A stretch of 64,000 nt of DNA. It comes from Alentia gelatinosa. Its lineage: Eukaryota > Annelida > Polychaeta > Phyllodocida > Polynoidae. Of the stretch, positions 10,626-21,461 are shown in pieces. The translations under genes and the position numbers were made by a program. Under the pieces are notes generated by a model. It saw nothing but the letters and a program-made list of their open reading frames with translations. It ran no database searches and was not told the DNA's origin. Within the stretch, counting starts at the first letter, position 1. Each line of letters opens with the position of its first letter. The stretch is from contig OX465580.1 in the NCBI GenBank assembly GCA_950022655.1, positions 124,665,016 through 124,729,015 of the forward strand. The letters run 5' to 3'.

Positions 10626-11312
10626 ATAAACAAACTATGATACCTCAAGGTGTCACCGAATCAGAGATTGCAGTTCTCCAAGGAAATCCTTGTTTTCATT
10701 TTCAGTTTATAAAATTTGTTTTATTTTTATGAAATAAAGATGGAATAATTCAACCTCATTCACACCAATAGACAGGGTTCAAACCTCCCCACACACCCCA
10801 GCCTATTCAATGTTTCCTCATTCTCTCTGGGGCAGTTATGAGAAATATTGACTAATTTTCTCATGACCCCAGATGACATCCTTACCCAATAGCAGCCTAC
10901 CAATGCTCTGCGACCTCGCGAGGTGTCAACCACTACCGGCCAAGCAACAAGTTGTGGCGCATCTGTGTTATTTCACAATATCACACGTCTAAAGCGTCAC
11001 CAGACGCCGTGAACCTCCTCCCCTCAACTTACAAGATCAGTCATTGACCTATACGTCGGGCGTCAGATCCATACAACGGCCTGGAGAAACTAAAAAAAGT
11101 AACAGTGTACCCAATCAGGTTCTTCTGCGGTTTCTCCCTCACATTCATGCTAGTATCCAGGAGTACCTCAGAGGCCTCCCTAATCAACGAGTATAGAACC
11201 GAGCTGCCTTCATCAAAGCCATCTCTGAGCCAGAGGCTGTACTTTCTTTCTGGTCGTGGTTACAATCAGGCGGATGACCCTGGTATAAAGGTGATAGTTT
11301 TTGCAGCATCGC
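10626..11312. other. No gene recognised
   Basis: AT-rich with a palindromic stretch TGCGACCTCGCGAGGTG near 10910-10926. No element ends seen. Confidence 0.35.
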
Positions 11313-11590
11313 CTTTTATCCTACCCCTCATATAAATCTCCATAGACTCAACATGGTGGGCCTGTATGCCACGGTTATGCCATAAAATATTTAAATGCTA
11401 CTGGTGACATATGAAGTTAAAAACATGTGACAGGGTAGGATGAAAATCTAAACATCACTCAATTTCATAAAATTGTTCACATGCCATTCATTGTCTTCTG
11501 CTACAGAAATCACTCAGCTCTGCTTCGTGATATCATTCCGCGAAGACAACTCATGCCATATAAACAATCATATGAAATTTCGTGATGTTT
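11313..11590 (-). mobile_element. HT-B hairpin-head/tail unit, reversed
   Basis: Tail 11313-11442 runs from TTTTATCCTACCCCTC to GACAGGGTAGGATGA. The head, 11445-11590, has arms AACATCACTCAATTTCATAA and TATGAAATTTCGTGATGTTT, and inner arms that share AGAAGACAA and GAAGCAGAGCTGAGTGAT with the 3.4 and 51.3 kb copies. Confidence 0.65.
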
Positions 11591-11639
11591 CATGACATTA
11601 TCCTCACTGTCTGAAACATGCCATGCTCAAGTGCCATGA

Positions 11640-11895
11640 GAACGTCATTTGCCTATCACTGTTCCCTCACACCCTGGAGATTATGTCATTCATCCTCATA
11701 CCCTGAAGAGGGGCTAAATCACTCACCCTCACACCCTGAAGAGGGGCTATGTCACTCACCCCTCACACCTTGGAGAGGGCTATGTCCCTAACCCTCACAC
11801 CCTGGAGAGCGGTTGTATCACTCAACCCTTACCCTGGAGAGGGCTATTTCACTCAATCCCTCACACCCAGAAGGGGGCTATGTCACTCACTCCTC
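11640..11895 (+). repeat. Minisatellite, about 42 bp unit, roughly six copies
   Basis: Units of the form CTCACACCCTGAAGAGGGGC plus TATGTCACTCACC repeat with substitutions. It leads directly into a SINE. Confidence 0.75.
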
Positions 11896-12124
11896 GCAGC
11901 CACTTTTCTCCTTCACCCCCAGCAGTAGTAGATTTACTGCTATATCAAAGGCCAATCCTTCTCATACCATGTTTATGTGGTGTGGGATGTAAAAGAACTC
12001 TCACCTCGGTAAATGTGTAGGGGTGGGATTTCTCCTGCATTCATCTCATAGATTCGATCAAACCCAAAGTAAGTCTAATTGAACAAATTGGACGTTAAAC
12101 TACCAAAACAAACAAACAAACAAA
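11896..12124 (+). mobile_element. tRNA-related SINE, 5'-truncated copy
   Basis: Body only: CACCCCCAGCAGTAGTAGAT, TTTACTGCTATATCAAAGGC, CATAGATTCGATCA, TTGGACGTTAAAC and a tail of AAACAAAC repeats. The tRNA-like head is missing. Other copies on the same strand: 12168-12490, 15093-15381, 53531-53841. Confidence 0.8.
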
Positions 12125-12167
12125 AGCACCCTGAAGAGGGTTAAGTAACTCACCCTTTACATCTTGG

Positions 12168-12490
12168 GTGGGGAGTTAGCTCAGTGGTAAAGGCATTGGA
12201 CTTGTAATCCCAAGATTATGGTTTTGGGTCCCACTGCAGCCACACTATTCCATCATCCCCAGCAGTGGTAGATTTACTGCTATATCAAAGGCAAATCCTT
12301 CTCATACCATGTCTGTGTGGTGTAGGAAGTAAAGAAACTCTTACCTGGGTAATTGTGTAGGTGTGAGATTTCTACCTGAATTCATCACATAGATTCGATC
12401 ACCACCCTTGTGGTGTAAAAGAAACTTGAGAAAGTCTGGTAAGGACCTACAATGGTTGACTGGACGTTAAATCAAACCAAACAAACAAAG
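12168..12490 (+). mobile_element. tRNA(Thr)-related SINE, full-length copy
   Basis: The head 12169-12243 resembles a tRNA: GGGGAGTTAGCTCAGTGG carries the A box of a polymerase III promoter, the anticodon loop reads CTTGTAA (TGT, threonine), and a B-box-like GGTTTTGGGTCCC follows. The body has TTTACTGCTATATCAAAGGC and the 3' part TGACTGGACGTTAAATC, then a CAAACAAA tail. SINEs are copied by LINE machinery; no shared 3' end with the two LINEs here is visible. Confidence 0.85.
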
Positions 12491-12591
12491 GCTCGGCGTT
12501 ATGTGTAAAAATGTCATGTCATGCCACATTGTCTTTGTCAAAGTCCATTTAGCTTGCCCAGCGTCCTGCCAGTTTAAGCCGGTATTTTTCT

Positions 12592-12716
12592 CCATAGGCT
12601 TAACATTAGGAACTCGTACTCCACGGCCATGAAGTTCGTGTACCCAATACTCAATGGCTAATTGGGTGATTCATTTCATCAATAAATCATGTTATATGGG
12701 GTGAGATAAAATCAGA
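12592..12716 (-). repeat. Degraded HT-C tail
   Basis: CCATAGGCTTAACATTAGGA and ACTCGTACTCCACGGCCATG followed by GGGGTGAGATAAA at 12704-12716. The left inverted end has decayed and no head is recognisable. Confidence 0.45.
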
Positions 12717-12725
12717 AATCCAATC

Positions 12726-13759
12726 GAAGGAAATAACTTGGTCCGCACTCCACCTCGTTTGACCCTCCCTCCCTCCCTCAATCTGAAAGCTCTAGACACC
12801 GGGTGCGGGCGCCGATATCAGGGGCCCGTTTCATATATTATACCTATAAGACACCGACATGTAGACTCTTCCCGATGACACCTCCTCCCTCCTTTTAAAA
12901 CCTCGTAAATTACGAGTTAAGATCAAAGAGAGCCGCCGGGAGCCGAGCCGGGGTGAGCCACGGGCCGCTGGTGTGAAATTAATTTAAAGTTTGATTCAGC
13001 CTGTTGTGAATGACTTGATAAGTACATAAAAGGCATTTTTAGTGTTATTTGAATATAATAATGAGAAAACGTAATGACTGAGCCCGTAGAGATGACGATT
13101 CGCGGTCCTTTATCCCATAAAATACGTCCTAACGCCAGAGGCAGAGGAACATATTTAATTACTCATGCGTCCATACGTATGGGCTCAGTAACCATGTTTT
13201 CTCTTATTACAATCTTTGTTAGCGCACCTCAAAATAAGCTGAACGAGTCACCGTTTGAATACACATTCCGCTCAATTCCCGATTAGGCTACCTTCATGGT
13301 TGTAGCACCTGTTGGTTTATTGCGTAAGAACCAATTACCCCACCAGACAATTGTCTTTGACGCCTTTCATTTCAGACACAGATATTGATTTTAATTATTG
13401 ATACCAAAATAGGGTATCAGCACTGGCACCAAGCGTTTGTCACCTGTCAGAACTGGTTGACCAGACAATTCTCCTTTTGTAAAAAAAAAGAAATCCCATG
13501 GCAAGATGCTTTGAACAGTCTCAAGGAACAACGGCGGATTTGTTCCACATGGAAGGACACAACCGGCACACGGTCTCAGGCAGGGTCCCAGTGAATACTC
13601 ACCCAGGGACTCAAGTCAATGAGAGGGTTGCTCATGCCTTTCAGGTGAGGGGTGTGAAAAACATGTGATCCTGCTTGGTTTCCTCCGATTGGCGAGGTTG
13701 GGTGACCCAGCAGTGGGTGTATTTGTCTCACCAAAATGCCCCTATGAATTTTAAATGTG
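12726..13759. other. No gene recognised
   Basis: A CT-rich stretch with (CCCT)n near 12762-12780 is followed by GC-rich sequence with GAGCCGCCGGGAGCCGAGCC near 12930. Short open frames here have no recognisable domain. Confidence 0.4.
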
Positions 13760-13841
13760 TTTAAGATAAAAATCTCATTAGATTGTGTACCTCGTTAGGG
13801 GTAATTATTGCCGACAATTGCAGGGGAAAATACATGTCTAA

Positions 13842-14062
13842 AGCCGGGGACACACCAAGCGAGAAACGCAGCGATTTCCGTAATCGCCAACACAAAATGG
13901 CGTGTGTGTGAGACATTATTTCAGTTTTCACCTGATTATTGCTTCCGAGGCACTATATTATGAGTGGGAGATATTGCTATGAAATGATATCTCACATATA
14001 TGACATTTTATGTTGGCGATTCCGGAGATCGCTGCCTTCACTCGCTTGGTGTGTCCCCGGTA
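13842..14062. mobile_element. Harbinger-type MITE, first of three in tandem
   Basis: A 220 bp inverted-repeat element with GGGGACACACCAAGCGAG at the left and CTCGCTTGGTGTGTCCCCGG at the right. It is preceded by TAA and followed by TTA. The TWA trinucleotide duplication is characteristic of the PIF/Harbinger superfamily. The two arms pair over most of their length. Confidence 0.8.
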
Positions 14063-14065
14063 TTA

Positions 14066-14285
14066 TGCTGGAGACACACCAAGCGAGTAACGCAGCGATT
14101 TCTGGAATCGCCAACACAAAATGGCGTATATGTGGGCTATTATTTCATGTTTCACCTGATTATTGCGTCAGAGGTGCTAAATTATTGGTGGGAGATATTG
14201 ATATGAAATATTATCGCACATAAACGCAAATTTGTGTTGGCGATTCTGGAGATCGCTGCCGTTACTCGCTTGGTATGTCCCTGGC
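14066..14285. mobile_element. Harbinger-type MITE, second of three in tandem
   Basis: Same structure and length as its neighbours, with ends GGAGACACACCAAGCGAG and CTCGCTTGGTATGTCC. It is separated from copies 1 and 3 only by the TWA-type target trinucleotides, so each inserted at the end of another. Confidence 0.8.
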
Positions 14286-14288
14286 ATA

Positions 14289-14513
14289 ATGCCAGAGACA
14301 CACCAAGCGAGTCATGGTAGCGATCTCTGGAACCGCCAATACAGATCAGCATGTATGTGAGATATAATTTCATAATAATATCTCCTGCCCATAATCTAGA
14401 ATCTCAGAGGTAATAATTAGGTGAGATATGAAAAAATATCTCAAATTCACGCCATTTTGTGTTGGAGATTCCGGAAATCGCTGAGTTACTCGCTTGGTGT
14501 GTCTCCAGCATAA
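14289..14513. mobile_element. Harbinger-type MITE, third of three in tandem
   Basis: Left end TGCCAGAGACACACCAAGCG after TAA; right end GGTGTGTCTCCAGCA before TAA, then GGGAAATGG of the interrupted host repeat. The host repeat's intact relative at 31.8-32.0 kb lacks the whole 13842-14513 block. Confidence 0.8.
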
Positions 14514-14620
14514 GGGAAATGGAACCCTACCATTCAGACGGGGAGATGGTATTCCAGTAGAGAATCTCAGCAGGATTTGTCTCAGACTAACGACCTGTGT
14601 GAGTCCCACTTAACTGGGGT

Positions 14621-15092
14621 GTGTTAAGACGCTTCAGGTTTTCTGTTTTGATTCAGTTTTCTTTGAAGCCCCTTTCCCACCTCCGTCCGCCGCTGTCGTT
14701 CGCTCATATTTATTTAGACTGATTGCCGACTTCATCAGAATGTGCGCAGGTAGTGAAGTTACATGGTCGCTGATTGGTCGGCCGTTCTGTTCTGTTCAAC
14801 TGGCAGTGACTCCTGAGACATGTCTAGTCTGTGATGTAATTGAATCAGGTGAATTAACACCGTCAGCATATTAAATAGGTTTGTATGGCTTATGCCCTCT
14901 CTATATGGGAGCTGAGAATGGAGGTAAAGCCTATTGACACGCCTGATGTGTGGCAAAGCATAAAAATGCACATCTGGCAGCAGACGTCAAAAGAATATAT
15001 TTGTGACGAATAGGTTTCAGGTGGGTTCATCCACAGCGAACCGCCCTCTTGGTCGCCTCGCCACTTGTAATATCAAGGTTGTCAGTCTTTGT
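14621..15092. other. No gene recognised
   Basis: No element ends, RNA genes or convincing frames seen. Confidence 0.35.
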
Positions 15093-15381
15093 TGATTTGG
15101 GTCCCAGTGCAGCCACTTTTCTCCTTCACCCCCAGCAGTGGTAGATTTACTGCTATATCAAAGGCCAATCCTTCTCATACCATGTCTATGTGGTGTGGGA
15201 AGTAAAAGAACTCTCACCTCGGTAAATGTGTAGGGGTGAGGTTTCCACCTAAATTCATTTAATAGATTCGATCACCACCCTTGTGGTGTAAAATAACCTT
15301 GGGAAAGTCTGATGAGAACCTGCAATGGTTAACTGGACGTTAAATCAAACCAACCAACCAACCAAACCAACCAACCAACCA
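15093..15381 (+). mobile_element. tRNA-related SINE, head partly lost
   Basis: Begins within the B-box region (TTTGGGTCCCAGTGCAGCC) and continues through the whole body to ACTGGACGTTAAATCAAAC and an expanded (CAAC)n tail of about 40 bp. Confidence 0.8.
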
Positions 15382-16015
15382 CAGCGAACAATCACAGATG
15401 GCATCATTGAAGGTAAATAGAGAAGGCACGCTGGTTTTTGTTTCACACCATTGCCTGGACTGGCACAATAATGAAATAAAGAATGGCTGTCGGTGTCTCA
15501 CTATCCTGTTAGTATATAACAGATCTTTATGCCAAGGGAAATGTGCATTCACCACACAAGTAATGTCTGTGGAGTTATCATGGAATAATGAAATCCCTTC
15601 ACTTTCTTCTTGCGTTGTTCAGATAGAATACTTATTTCCAAAAATTCATGCTCTCTGTTTTCCAATTATCATTACAAAACAGGACTCGTTCTCAAGTTGT
15701 GTTTTAACATTGAATACACATATTCACTTTATCGTAAGTCGTTGTCGTTGGTTTGAGCTCCAGACAAGGCGGATATTTGGGATAAAAAGGCAATGTTACT
15801 GCTTGTTTCTGAACAAACCTTATTTAGGGAGGTAATTTTCAAAGTCGAGGGTAACACAGATTTTTTCGAATGGCGGGAGAAAGACATATTTAAGTCGATT
15901 TCCGGCAAAACGAAGAAATACTCCAAACAATACAAATAGTTGACCCTAAATAGTTTTGTATAAGCAATAGAAATGTTTCTTATGTTATTTTCCCACCCGC
16001 AGTATTCACGCTGTA
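15382..16015. other. Open frame without recognisable domain
   Basis: The plus strand is open for 145 codons from 15398, but the protein is Cys-rich with no known motif, overlaps SINE tail sequence at its start, and has no splice-site support. I treat it as non-coding. Confidence 0.35.
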
Positions 16016-16200
16016 ATGTAGACTTGACCAAGTCTTTAATTGTGGAGATTATTAGAAAATAAAATTGCTCGGCACAATATTTGGACTTCTCCTAACGCCT
16101 GACAGACGGAGGAATCCCTGCGAGGAGGGGTGAAGCAGGTCACGTAGGTAACCATAGGATGCAGGGATTGGAGCAAGTTTAGGGAAACGGATTTGAAAAC
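16016..16200 (+). repeat. Dispersed repeat R7, copy 1
   Basis: AGACTTGACCAAGTCTTTAA, TTCTCCTAACGCCTGACAG and GGATGCAGGGATTGGAGC match 53236-53405. The part GAGGAGGGGTGAAGCAGG also recurs at 17215. Confidence 0.6.
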
Positions 16201-16882
16201 CGTTTTCCGATATCATGAATATAACAGAATTTATTAAACTTTGCTTTTTTTTATTTTTTTATATTAATAATTCCAAGTTGGTGGGTATTTCAACCCCATT
16301 TATAGCTCGCTTCTGGAACCTTCCTGAAGCAGGACCACTCTTTTACACTTTCCTTAAGTTTGCTACCACCCACACTTGTCAAAAACCCTTTTTCAAGTGT
16401 TGACAACCCAACTTGGTGTTGTCACATCGTTAGTGGAATGTATAGACCTGTTTCACCCATTAGAAACAACCTCTGCATCCCATCTCCCTGCCGATCCACT
16501 TGGCAGTACCGCCCCAGTGACTTCCACAGACTACAAACAACAGTTTGTAGCTGTGTGTCACTCAATCGAGCCTGAAGAGCACCTTGTGAAACCGCAATGG
16601 GCCCCCCTGACTAAGGGATTCCCCCTATTTCCATCACACCAGTACAGGGAACCCCCTCCCGGCACCGTGATGTCACACTGTCAACAACTGGCGTTACTAT
16701 ATGCCCCGTTCTGTTGTCAACGTCGCCTTGGTAGCGAGTGGTCTGACTATAAATATCACGAGCAGATGACTGCTCCGACACTTAGATGCGGTAGCTCGAC
16801 TAGTGAACACCCATAGCCACGTATTCAGAGTTATTAAACTTTGCAGTATCATCTACAGAGGTCTGTCATACAATCAGTAATT
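16201..16882. other. Open frame without recognisable domain
   Basis: Plus-strand frame of 146 codons from 16376 reads Pro/Ser-rich sequence with no known motif. No other feature seen. Confidence 0.35.
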
Positions 16883-17185
16883 ATATAAAACGTCTTTACC
16901 ATACTGCACAATCTGCAAAACGAGATGCTAATTTACGGTTCGTACGGAACGAGGCATTTATGCTGAGTTCCGTACGAACTGTAAATTATCATCGAGTTGT
17001 AGCTTGTAAAAGTATGGTGGGACGTTTTATATTTACTCTATACCCAAAATCAATAAGATGATTAACTGAAATTAGCTAACTAATATTCTAATATTTTAAA
17101 CACGGAACACTGATCCGTAAGTATTTTTACGTTAAGTAGCGAAACGGTGCGTATTTACAGTAGATACGGCATGGGTATATAGTAA
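16883..17185 (+). mobile_element. HT-E hairpin-head/tail unit
   Basis: Head 16883-17025: arms ATGCTAATTTACGGTTCGTA and TACGAACTGTAAATTATCAT around GGCATTTATGCTGAG, outer arms AAAACGTCTTTACCATACTG and AGTATGGTGGGACGTTTT. Tail 17027-17185 runs from ATATTTACTCTATACCC to GGGTATATAGTAAG. A reversed sister unit lies 220 bp away, making a large inverted repeat. Confidence 0.7.
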
Positions 17186-17189
17186 GAAA

Positions 17190-17390
17190 CAGGATCCCCC
17201 TCCATTGTATCCCAGCGAGGAGGGGTGGAGTACGTGGAGGGGTAGCCACAGGATGCAGGGACTGAAGCCAGTCTATCCAGGAACCCGTCTAACTGTAATG
17301 CTCTTCTCACATGAAACATGAAGAATCTCATGGTAAAGATCTGTGTTCTCGTCGTCCCCACCATGACATTATAGTCAGGATGAACTTTGC
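17190..17390 (+). repeat. Dispersed repeat R7, partial copy between two HT-E units
   Basis: CCCAGCGAGGAGGGGTGGAG and GGATGCAGGGACTGAAGCCA match the other copies; the left half is missing. Confidence 0.55.
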
Positions 17391-17407
17391 GGACTACCTG
17401 TAGGAGT

Positions 17408-17751
17408 TTTTACTATATATACCCATGCCGTATATACTGTAAATACGCACCGTTTTGGCATATGACGTAAAAATGCTGTACGGACCACTGTTCCGTACAC
17501 TAAAATACGGACCTACTAGCCATACACATTTATCAAAATTTTGGTTGTTAAGAAAAATTAAATTGATTTTTTTTAAATTTCGGGTATATAGTAAATATAT
17601 AACGTCCAACCATGCTTGTTCAAGTCACAGAACTCGATGCTAATTTACCGTTTGTACGGAACTCGGTGTAAACTCCTCGGTCCGTACAAACGGTAAATTA
17701 GCATCTCGTTCTGTGACTTGTACAGCATGGTCAGGACGTTCTATATAAATA
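17408..17751 (-). mobile_element. HT-E hairpin-head/tail unit, reversed
   Basis: Tail from TTTTTACTATATATACCC to CGGGTATATAGTAAATATA; head arms AACGTCCAACCATGCTTGTT and ACAGCATGGTCAGGACGTT with inner arms GATGCTAATTTACCGTTTGT and ACAAACGGTAAATTAGCATC. The stem of the inner arm is almost perfect, which suggests a recent copy. Confidence 0.7.
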
Positions 17752-18024
17752 TCGATAGATTGTGCTGACAGATTCTCTCCTTGTAGCTTGAGTTTCACTG
17801 GATCTGTGTATTGACCTTGGCTCGCGAAGGGCATACTGAGATCTGTGTTTACTGAAATTACCTTCTGCCGCCCCACAACGTGGCCTGGAGGAGAGAGGAT
17901 CGTATTTCTCTCTGGTCTATAATATGCCCTGCATGTTCCCACCTTACACCGCCCACCCTAGGCTGCTATTCTGACTGCACCCCCAACATGTCCACTATCG
18001 ACTATAAGCTATTTCTCACTGGCC

Positions 18025-18690
18025 GACTATTCGCCACCGATCTACAGTCGGGAACCACCGACGCCAGATCCGTGAATGGAAACAGACATGAAGCCATTTT
18101 CCACTACCGACTATTCGCCAACGATCTGTATTCAGGAGCCACTGATGCAACATAAAGGAATTAAAACAGACATTAAGTTTTATCCTACCCCTAATAAAAA
18201 ACGCCATAGGTTTAACATTGACTCAATGTATTTGACGGAGCGTTGGATAAAGTGTTATTTATGCGCCGAGGTGAAAAAAAAACCCGGACCAATCAGGGAC
18301 GAGATAACGAAAGTAGATCCGGCAGCATTGATAACTACTAACATGGATAATTACAAATATTCTCTGTATATCGGTGAGATGGGGTAGGATAAATACGAAA
18401 CTGAACTCGAGTCTGGTCTGCTACTCACTAAACTCGGCTAACGCCTCGTGTAGTAATACACAACCTGCCCATCGTGGCATAAACATTGACAAGGCTAACT
18501 CTCGTTCGGTTTCTCCTAAATATTCCACTGGCTGACTATCCCCCATCGATCTGCAGTCGGAAACCACTGACGCCAGATTGGTGAATAGAAACAGACATGA
18601 AGCCATTTTTTCCACTAGCTGACTATTCTCCACTGATCTGCTGTCAGAAACCACCGTCGGCAGATCAGTGGATGGAAACAGACATGCAGA
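18025..18690 (+). repeat. Minisatellite (84-87 bp unit), four copies, split by an HT unit
   Basis: Units start with GACTAT at 18025, 18109, 18534 and 18621 and contain GATCTACAGTCGGGAACCAC and GGAAACAGACATGAAGCCAT. The second unit breaks off at 18177 and the array resumes at 18520 after the inserted HT-B related element. No coding function is apparent. Confidence 0.75.
18178..18519 (-). mobile_element. HT-B related unit inserted into a minisatellite
   Basis: Tail 18178-18393 runs from TTTTATCCTACCCCTA to TGGGGTAGGATAAA. The head follows: ACGAAACTGAACTCGAGT pairs with AACTCTCGTTCGGTTTC, and the loop carries CTCGGCTAACGCCTCG and GTAGTAATA. The 84-87 bp minisatellite units on either side resume in register, so both ends of the unit are fixed to within a few bases. 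Confidence 0.7.
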
Positions 18691-18734
18691 GAAGTGTTCA
18701 CCAAGTAATTATGCATAAAGTATGCAGTGATATA

Positions 18735-19245
18735 CCCAGGCCTCCCAATGAAACCTATAAAAACCTATATTTTGATTCTTGGGCCTTTATTTTTTCAAAG
18801 AAACCTATATAACCTATAAAAACCTATATTTTTCACTGCCATGCAGATTGATGTGTACAGAAAAGTTCAGAAGTTAACTTGACACAAAGTCAGATTGTCA
18901 AATGACAGGAAATCTAGATTACCAGTGTATTTAAGAGATCTTAATAGTGTTTAAGAATCAACAGTTTGTGTTACTTCTTGCCAGTCTGGCTTGCCTTTTA
19001 GAAACTCAGCACACACATGTGCTTGCTGGGTATAACCTGATGAGCCAGACATCCTGATGTCCTGCAATTTAGTATTAAGTACACTTTTTTAGAAATCAAG
19101 AACTGAACATAAGTGATTCATTATATTTTCACTCTATCATGATTGATACGTTAACCAAAAAAACCTATAAAAGCCTATGTTTTGGGCATTGAAAAACCTG
19201 TAAAAACCTATATCTTAATTTTCAAAAAAAACCTATATTGAGGAT
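18735..19245 (+). repeat. AAACCTATA-motif cluster at both ends of a 500 bp block
   Basis: Runs of AACCTATAAAAACCTATAT occur at 18750-18832 and again at 19158-19240, with an AT-rich stretch between. Both clusters have the same orientation, so they may be the direct ends of an unidentified element or independent expansions. Confidence 0.45.
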
Positions 19246-20135
19246 GCGGGGTACTGGGATACCTGAATGAGGCCACCACCCACTGACTTGGTCAATGACC
19301 AACAGAATCAAAGGGGTTTGAAATCATCGGTTATGGTCAGTCAGTATGGACCTGTCAAATGCGGCAAAAACAAGACATATACAGCACCCTCACCAATTTT
19401 CAGATACCGATATGCAGTCGTTGGCCACCAGCAACCAACTTTTAGGAGAACTCAATTAATCAGTGCCGTTTCCATCGGACAGTGGAAAATGGTATTATAG
19501 ATGTTTGGGAGCTCGCCTCAAACCGGTCACTAGCCCGGGGACGTCATTGAAATATAACGTCATATCCATAGTTTTTCTGCTGCGCTCCATTAGCAAGGTG
19601 ACCTTGGTGTCAGAAGCCGAGGACCAGGTGTCTGTGGGGCTACATGAATAATAAACTGGATGCAGATGACTCAGCAAATCAGACCTGCTGATGTTCTCCT
19701 CATGTGTCATCTATAGCTTTGCCAATCAACACTCGATACCACGCGGAACAGACAGCAGCGAAATACCATACACTATTATTAGACAGCATAATAACTAAAC
19801 GCAAAATATTCGTGTACAGAATCTAAAGATCCACACCAAGATACAAACACAAATATATAAATAGTATCGATCATTCCCCCTCCCCCCCCCCCCCCAACAA
19901 ATAACAAAATTAAACATCAAGCTACAAATAGAATTTTGACGGTATTAGAAAGTTGGAGTTATTCTTTTTCTTTTACAGGTCGAAATAGAATCAACTGAGG
20001 TCTAGTCGGTCTTGGTTTTTTTCATTGGTCTTAAAGAAATGCACATTTCTTTACGACCAAAACTTCCTGTATCAGTTTACAGTAATTGGTCACAAAGTAT
20101 CTTACGAAATTTTACGAATATATATATATATATAT
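19246..20135. other. No gene recognised
   Basis: Contains a C-rich run at 19877-19894 and a (TA)n run at 20119-20135. No convincing frame. Confidence 0.35.
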
Positions 20136-21461
20136 GGGTCGGATTTTTGAAACCTGCTAAATTGCCAAAATAAGCTTATTCAAGGTTCATGTTGTATAAA
20201 CGTATCTCATCAATGTAAAAATGAAATTATTTGGTGCATCTTTTGATAGTCTTTCTTTCCAACCTATGGTTTTGTAGATCTCTGAGGAATTTTCCTTCCG
20301 AAAATCAACAAAAACTGTGATTTTCCAGTGATTTTCACTTTGTTCAAAATCTGGGAGACACAATTTTGAGCCAATTGTATTTATTAACATGTTTAAAGCA
20401 TATGTCATGAGAAGTGTAGACAATATAATTTTGAAAATTGGTAAAAGATTGAAAAAATATTAAAATGGTGAAAAATATCTAGGACCTTCAAATTTCCAAC
20501 ATAGAGACCCATAGAGCATGTTGTTCAACAACCCGACTTTCAGTGGACAATACTAATGAAATATATTGAGAGAAATCAATTTTCCTTTATTGTACAATGC
20601 TGACAAGAATCCTGGCTGTGATACCTGAAAGTTTCAACACAATCGGATTTTCCATTCTGATATCAGAACATTATGATTCCATGATGATATTTTTCCAAAA
20701 AATGGTGTGTTGGACCACATATCTCTAAAGGATGTATAAAAGAACTAATAATCATAATGGAATAACAAATATCCCTGATTATGTTAAGAACCCCTACCAC
20801 TCATGAATACCCAGGTTAATTTTTTTCTAAATAAAAAATATTTACTTTTTATGGTTCAAAAACTGAAAACGTGTTGTCCGACACCCTGGGGTGTCGGACA
20901 ACATGCTGTGATATAAGTTATGATTTTGGGGTTGTTTTTTATCAGTAATTGAGTGGTGTGCTTTGTTAAATATAGCTTATTATCACATCATTAAAGATAT
21001 AAAGGTTTATAGCCTCAAATTTTATTTTTCTCATTGTTCTGAGCAATTCTATTAACGTGTTGTCCGACACCCCTCGTGTTGTCCGACACCCCTGTGTTGC
21101 CCAACACCCCAAATATGGTTCAGAGCTTTTCTTTTAAATCTAATATATGATAAAGGTATTCTGGGTAAAATATAATGTGTGTCACCATATAATATTAGTT
21201 TTTCTTAAGTTATAAGCATTTATAACATTTCTTTAAATTTCAAATATTTAGGGGGCTGGACAAACTGCAGTATTATACACAACTTCAAAAGGCTCTCAAA
21301 TCTAAACCATTCATCTGATTTTGTTGGAATAATGTTTTTCTGGAAGGTACTTAGTAGGTGGATAACATAAAATATAAAGAGAAGTATTATTCTAAAGAAA
21401 AATTTTGCATGTTTTATCCCATGATCAAAGCGGAATTTAGCAGGTTTCAAAAATCCGACCC
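20136..21461. mobile_element. 1.33 kb TIR element with TGTTGTCCGACACCCC boxes
   Basis: Left end GGGTCGGATTTTTGAAACCT and right end AGGTTTCAAAAATCCGACCC are perfect inverted repeats, extending to about 28 bp. They sit in TA/AT-rich flanks, consistent with a TA target. Inside, GTTGTCCGACACCCC occurs near 20874, 20890 (inverted), 21059, 21079 and, diverged, 21096. No transposase motif: frames are under 90 codons and resemble nothing, so it is non-autonomous. Superfamily uncertain (Tc1/mariner-like by target). Confidence 0.7.

Larger units (their letters stand above)
13760..14620. mobile_element. Foldback element interrupted by the MITE trimer
   Basis: The flanks of the trimer (13780-13841 and 14514-14620) align with the left and centre/right parts of the intact element at 31799-32017: GACAATTGCAGGGGAAAATA before the array, AGGGAAATGGAACCCTA and CTCAGCAGGATTTGTCTCAG after it. 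The outer inverted ends are degraded here. The comparison supplies an empty site for the MITE insertion. Confidence 0.55.

Noticed and set aside
11640..11895. CRISPR-like array
   Set aside because: The repeats are contiguous minisatellite units without unique spacers, in an animal genome.
12169..12243. tRNA-Thr gene
   Set aside because: The acceptor stem does not close well and the sequence continues into the SINE body shared by four loci.
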